From NCBI GenBank assembly GCA_025093985.1, contig JACAAK010000049.1, forward strand, positions 1 to 23,402: DNA of 23,402 nt, written 5' to 3'. Of the stretch, positions 19,850-23,402 are shown in pieces; position 1 is the first letter of the stretch; every line of letters starts with the position of its first letter. This DNA is from Calvatia gigantea (taxonomy: Eukaryota > Basidiomycota > Agaricomycetes > Agaricales > Lycoperdaceae). Below the pieces are notes generated by a model. The model saw only the letters and a list, made by a program, of their open reading frames with translations. It did not search any database and was not told where the DNA came from. The translations under genes were made by a program, and so were the position numbers.

Positions 19850-19857
19850 GGTGGCCT
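19850..19857. repeat. Target-site duplication, left copy
   Basis: GGTGGCCT immediately precedes the element. It belongs to the F-box exon 4 sequence, as the uninterrupted copies B and C show. Confidence 0.9.
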
Positions 19858-19890
19858 AGGACCCCCGAAAATTGGGGGGGACCCCTGATC
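19858..19890 (+). repeat. Left terminal inverted repeat of the MITE
   Basis: Thirty-three bases that pair with 20227-20259 read in reverse complement, with mismatches at positions 13, 16 and 25. It starts AGGACCCCCGAA and contains a run of seven G. Confidence 0.9.
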
Positions 19891-20226
19891 AAATCCGGAT
19901 AAGAATTGGGAAATCGCACAAGAGCCTTGTTGAGTTTCCCGGATAAAAATTGAAAATTTCGGCTGAAACCCTAGTAGGGTTTCCGGATAAAAAATTGGGT
20001 TTGCGAGGGGGGGCTTGATCAAATCCGGATAAAAAACCTTGCAGACGGCAGTCGGGAGCAGCCCAGGGCGGTCCCACTTCCAGACTGCCTCATTTGGGTG
20101 CAGAACTGCTTGACCCCTGGCACAAAGTCCGGATAAAAAAGGGGGGGCCGGAGGCCCCTGATTTTTTTCCGGATAAGAACCGCAGAATTTTTCGAAAATT
20201 TGTGCGGATAAAAAGCCCAAATCTCG

Positions 20227-20259
20227 GATCAGGGATCCCCCCCTATATTCGGGGGTCCT
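20227..20259 (-). repeat. Right terminal inverted repeat of the MITE
   Basis: Reverse complement of the left end with 30 of 33 matches. It ends CGGGGGTCCT directly before the target duplication. Confidence 0.9.
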
Positions 20260-20267
20260 GGTGGCCT
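20260..20267. repeat. Target-site duplication, right copy
   Basis: GGTGGCCT immediately follows the element, and the F-box exon then continues with CGCCGCACGC. Confidence 0.9.
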
Positions 20268-21129
20268 CGCCGCACGCAATATTGCCAAGGGCAGGAACAG
20301 CTGGATTGAGGTGTTTAAATGGAAAGAAGGCACGTCAACCGAACTCGTGATCGCGATTATCCGTATCCACACAACACCGCGAACTGTATATGGTCCTTTT
20401 CTCTTACTCAAATGGGATCGCAACTGACCCAGACTGAAGGGAGCGATATACTTCATCGGCGAGGATCGGATCCTTTGTATCGCTAAGCGTGGCATCTTCA
20501 TTCACCGAATACCGCCTCTGTCACCCCTCCTTGTGGACTGGGACCCTGAGGTTGGATACCAGGACGGCAAGGATCTTGCGGAGCCTGTGTGGTCCTATGA
20601 CCACAGATATTTCGCTTTAAATAATGACCCCTCCCTTTACTTCGACGGCTCTGCAGGATACCGTCTTGTTGTCCAGGATGGGCGTGACGTTGTTGGCATT
20701 TAGATTCCCCTCTCCTCCCGCAGCCAACCGTGCGTTCGGTTTCGAATCCAGTCACACCTCTTGATCTCTCTTGGGACCGGTTTATACAAAGGATGCGCAA
20801 TGCACAAGGAGTCGCCTGCTGCCCGCTTTGGCTATGAGTGGGATAGCAATGCTGATGCCAATTTCGTCAACTCTCTGAGTGGGGAATATTCGCGTCTTGC
20901 TAAATTGTGTTTTGATGAAGAGACTGGGCGGCGTCTTCTCAGGGAGACTCGAACGGAAAATTGGATATACGATTTCATGCCTAGTGTAAATACTTTTTGC
21001 TATCCTAGTCATACACCGATTTTTCGTGGACAAGAACCACATGGAATGTGATGTTCACATCACTTAACGGTCCCCCCTCTCTTACAATGTTTGACTATGC
21101 TGCTATCCCCAACGTGCGCTTCCAAGCAC

Positions 21130-22310
21130 CCAAATTCATTGGCCTAGTTGAGAAATGATGCGAGGTAAATATCAGTGATTCCGCGATGCCTTGACTTCTC
21201 GAGCAAAGGGACCTTGATCACCGAACAAAGCTTCTGGAGAGCACCGTAGACAAATTGTGCTGTACGTCGAACAGCGTAGTGACAAACGCGAGTGGATGTT
21301 CACCCTTGCTACAGCCAACGTCACCGTCGCCCTGTCCCTTGACCACATATAAATGCCCTCCAAACGTATAAGTCTGTAACAACAACTTCGAAATCGGCAA
21401 CATCGACTTGGGCGCACCAACCCAGGGATCGCGGAATGGGATGGATAGAGGGTGAGAGAGAACCCGGTTTAAGGCTCTCGGTGACACAAACAATGATGAT
21501 GAGTTGGAAGATGGGCCGCGTACGTGTAGGTCCCCAGTGTAGCGAATCACTGTTGGGGCAAGGACAACGAGTCCCGAGGATGTTCCCGCTATCCTTACTC
21601 GACTAGCCAAGGCCCACCAACGGGCATGAAATCCCCGTATGCTGATGTATAACTATTGTGCCTGTTTATTCTCGGGAAGTACTCCTAATTTTGGGGTCTT
21701 TGCCGTCTCCTCTGCGACATTTTGAACAACAGTGGATTTTTCAGCACCGGCGAGACCGGGAAGCCACAAAATCGGATAGGTATGTCAAGCGTTGGTGGTT
21801 CAGACACCTGGGCGACAACTAGGGGAATGACCACGAACATCCAATACTGTCCCGGGCATGGCGAACTGAGTGACATTGCGCCCTCATCCCTTTCTCCAAG
21901 GTGGTTCATTGATACGCGCAACTAACTGGTTCAACACAAAGTCATTGAAGTGATTAAACAACCCCCCTGCGCTGGGGAACACGAAGGAACGACCTGACGT
22001 TTGGGGGTTCATTCCAGTGGGGAACTTGCCAGCACGTTCGCGACTTTAAGGGGGACTTTTGGATGAGGCATTCACTGATGGCTGGCTGGCGTCCAATACG
22101 GCCGACCCTGATCCGGTTCCATCTCGGTTTTTTTGAACAACCCCATTGGATACAACCTTCTCCCCATTTGCATTTTCGATGCTGATCTGCCAAGGAGAAC
22201 ACGCCGGAGGGAACTATGAAGGCCAACGACGCATAAGTACTGGGAGCCGTCTAAGATAGAGGGGAATTGAAGGGAGAGGGAGCTGTGCAAGGGCGTTCTG
22301 GGTGTTAATC
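21130..22310 (-). pseudogene. NLR3: NACHT NLR relic
   Basis: This is closely related to NLR2 through most of its length; both keep 'AGCGAATCACTGTTGGGGCA' and the surrounding blocks in the same order. The 5' part opens at an ATG at 22308 (MINTQNALAQLPLPSIPLY), without the hydrophobic exon seen in NLR1, and meets a TAG soon after. The P-loop region is the best preserved of the relics: ILWLPGLAGAEKSTVVQNV at about 21728-21784 keeps the Lys-Ser-Thr but has Glu for the preceding Gly. The frame closes at a TAG after VLPENKQAQ. A winged-helix remnant lies near 21225-21290, and most of the NACHT core, including Walker B, is missing. It is tail-to-tail with F-box F and head-to-head with F-box G. Confidence 0.7.
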
Positions 22311-22399
22311 ATTCCCCTACGTATGTTCGTTGCGGAGCCCTCGCGATTAGTAGAAGAATGAACGTTTGAACTCACCACCTGGTTATCCGAAAATCATCA

Positions 22400-22740
22400 C
22401 CTGCAGTAGACGATGAATATACTGAATAGTTGAAGGCACCATAGCTCGGCATGAGTCCGCAGTACATAGGCGATGAGAAACTGAACCCTATTGCAACTAG
22501 TCGATGAGGAAATCAGAGAAAACAAGGAAAATCAGGTCATGCGCCCAATTCCGCCCTATCCCAACCAGGCTGCCATACAATGAAGATATTTGCTCAAAAA
22601 TGCAGACAAAGGCGTTAGTGCCAGATTATACTTAGAATATAGACAATTTATGTTGACCTCAAGGTCCAAATGATGAAATAGTCTCAAAGATGTGATATGG
22701 CATAGTAATGGATGACAAGGGATATTGGCAGAAATCGTTG
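22400..22740 (+). promoter_or_regulatory. Shared divergent promoter region, NLR3/F-box G
   Basis: This retains the element order found upstream of D: 'GTAGACGATGAATATACTGA', 'GCATGAGTCCGCAGTA', 'AGTCGATGAGGAAATC', 'GAAGATATTTGCTCAAAAAT', 'GCAGACAAAGGCGTTAGTGC' and 'TTATGTTGACCTC'. It lies between the heads of NLR3 and F-box G. Promoter activity is inferred. Confidence 0.45.
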
Positions 22741-22799
22741 TCACGTGCCTCCGTGCAAGAGTTGTGACAGACGCGAGAACATGTCCTAAGATACCAATC

Positions 22800-23402
22800 C
22801 TCTCATTCTGTTCTGCTTTTCTCGTCTATCCATCTTTAGAGTTGTCGGATTTGTTTGTAGTATGATACTCCATAAACTACGAAGGAACATCACTCATTCA
22901 AATCCTTCAGCTTTTTCCTGCAAATGTGTCCGCCGGCCGTCGGGTGTTCAAACGTTCACGACCTGCCTCTCGAACTATTGTCGGAAATTGGGTCACAACT
23001 GGATTTCGTTGATGTGATTTCGTTGCGCCAGGTGCATCCCGACTATTTTTACTCTGACATCCACTTAAGCAGTGTCCAGTCACCCAGAAAACTTCGCGAG
23101 GCAACGGAAGCTCGAGTGGTCTGGCACTCCCTCGCGAGGAGATACGTCGCCCGACATTTTAACACACCGCGCCCAGAGAACGGAACTATCGACCTCTTGC
23201 AATCAATGATCTTCGTGAATGGATATGGCCTCGTCCCGCGATTGATCACATCTGGAGGAAAAAGACAGTGGTCCCCCCTACGACGCGCTGGCTTGATATG
23301 CGTAAGGACACATTGTACATGGACCTCATTCCTGGTGGACGTTGGCTTCTCGCCGTTCGGGAAGCCGGGCATGTAGATTTCTACGACCTCAATTTGGAAG
23401 CG
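22800..23402 (+). pseudogene. F-box family copy G, 5' part, broken, runs off the window
   Basis: The exon-1 remnant ends at 22859 and is followed by intron 1 (22860-22910), exon 2 (22911-23031), intron 2 (23032-23079, 48 nt) and exon 3 from 23080. Three lesions are visible. The ATG used in B is ATT here. Exon 2 is 121 nt instead of 113 because eight bases (AAACGTTC) are inserted just before the codons for HDLPLELL, shifting the frame. One base is missing near 23200 (GACCTCTTGCAATC against GACTCTCTTCCAACC in D), so the frame leaves the family sequence at NGTIDLLQSM. The F-box codons (LSEIGSQLDFVDVISLRQ, then SPRKLREATEARVVW) are otherwise well preserved. Exons 4-5 lie beyond the window. Confidence 0.75.

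Larger units (their letters stand above)
19858..20259. mobile_element. 402-bp non-autonomous hAT-like MITE
   Basis: The element has 33-bp terminal inverted repeats (30 of 33 positions match) starting AGGACCCCCGAA, and is flanked by the 8-bp direct repeat GGTGGCCT (19850-19857 and 20260-20267). The empty site is seen in copy B, where GGTGGCCT occurs once at the equivalent place. An 8-bp duplication is the hallmark of hAT transposases; piggyBac (TTAA) and Tc1/mariner (TA) are excluded. It has no coding capacity. Inside are seven copies of (T)CCGGATAA, all on the + strand, at 19894, 19938, 19982, 20024, 20128, 20168 and 20204; subterminal repeats are commonly transposase-binding sites in hAT elements, though here they run across the whole element. 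Confidence 0.9.
19093..21051 (+). pseudogene. F-box family copy F, F-box deleted, transposon-interrupted
   Basis: Exon 1 (19093-19144) encodes MLPNFFLMAICGIVGIA and is followed by a 52-nt intron. Exon 2 starts normally (FFRKISGRPLGIHALPLE) but jumps near 19250 from the start of the F-box to YTTRHFNIPRPES in exon 3, removing the rest of the F-box and intron 2. Intron 3 is 19647-19703. Exon 4 is cut at 19857 by a 402-bp inverted-repeat element and resumes after its target duplication; the 410 added bases break the frame. Intron 4 is 20386-20439 (acceptor GAAG). Exon 5 has a TAG at 20701-20703 where B has a Tyr codon and ends at a TGA at 21049-21051 in the longer C-type tail. The part before the insertion is open, so the transposon may have struck a gene that was already F-box-less. 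Confidence 0.85.

Noticed and set aside
19894..20211. CRISPR-like array from the seven CCGGATAA repeats
   Set aside because: The repeats are 8-9 bp, the spacing is irregular, the context is eukaryotic and the whole lies within inverted ends with a target duplication.
19889..20309. Open frames inside the MITE
   Set aside because: They lie in A/T- and G-run-rich transposon DNA, have repetitive composition from the CCGGATAA repeats and match no protein pattern.

Overview
The window looks like a piece of a mushroom-forming basidiomycete (Agaricomycete) genome. Genes are split by introns of about 47-67 nt with GT..AG ends, there are no bacterial-style operons, and the recognisable families are those expanded in agarics: F-box proteins with a 'GGRWLL..G.VDFYDL' repeat-like body, fungal NACHT NLRs ending in a 'YHASF.DYL' element, and a protein with a PD-(D/E)XK-nuclease-like C-terminal half. 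Assignments rest on motif reading and on comparing paralogues within the window; no database search was run.

The region is a tandem array built from a few modules. Seven copies of one F-box gene lie on the + strand: A (45-593, last exon only, upstream part off the window), B (7175-8829, apparently intact, five exons, 481 codons), C (12157-13492, 5' truncated, frameshifted), D (15229-17005, broken), E (18349-18711, first two exons only), F (19093-21051, F-box deleted, a 402-bp transposon in exon 4, a nonsense codon) and G (22800-23402, broken, runs off the window). Opposing them on the - strand are four NLR genes or relics: NLR1 (about 4050-6253), NLR2 (about 13560-14870), NLR4 (17691-18027, 5' part only) and NLR3 (about 21130-22310). 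Each NLR head faces the head of an F-box copy (NLR1/B, NLR2/D, NLR4/E, NLR3/G), so the ancestral unit was probably a divergent NLR/F-box pair sharing one promoter region. Related intergenic DNA recurs upstream of D, E, F and G, and an inverted copy lies in front of B.

A third family, a 568-572-residue PD-(D/E)XK-like protein, is intact tail-to-tail with F-box B (8922-10930, - strand), and a relic of its last exon lies in the same place behind F-box A. A fourth, unrecognised family appears as a - strand piece at 3509-3971 and a partial copy at 6477-6653.

The F-box exon 1, the NLR exon 1 and the last exon of the nuclease-like gene each encode a short hydrophobic segment, suggesting that all three families act at a membrane. 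Only F-box B and the nuclease-like gene look functional; the NLRs carry stops and altered or missing Walker A motifs. The picture is a birth-and-death cluster of the kind associated with fungal self/non-self recognition. That role is inference: nothing in the sequence proves function.

Stretches where I see no gene I can defend: about 896-3500, 11000-12130 and 17006-17690.
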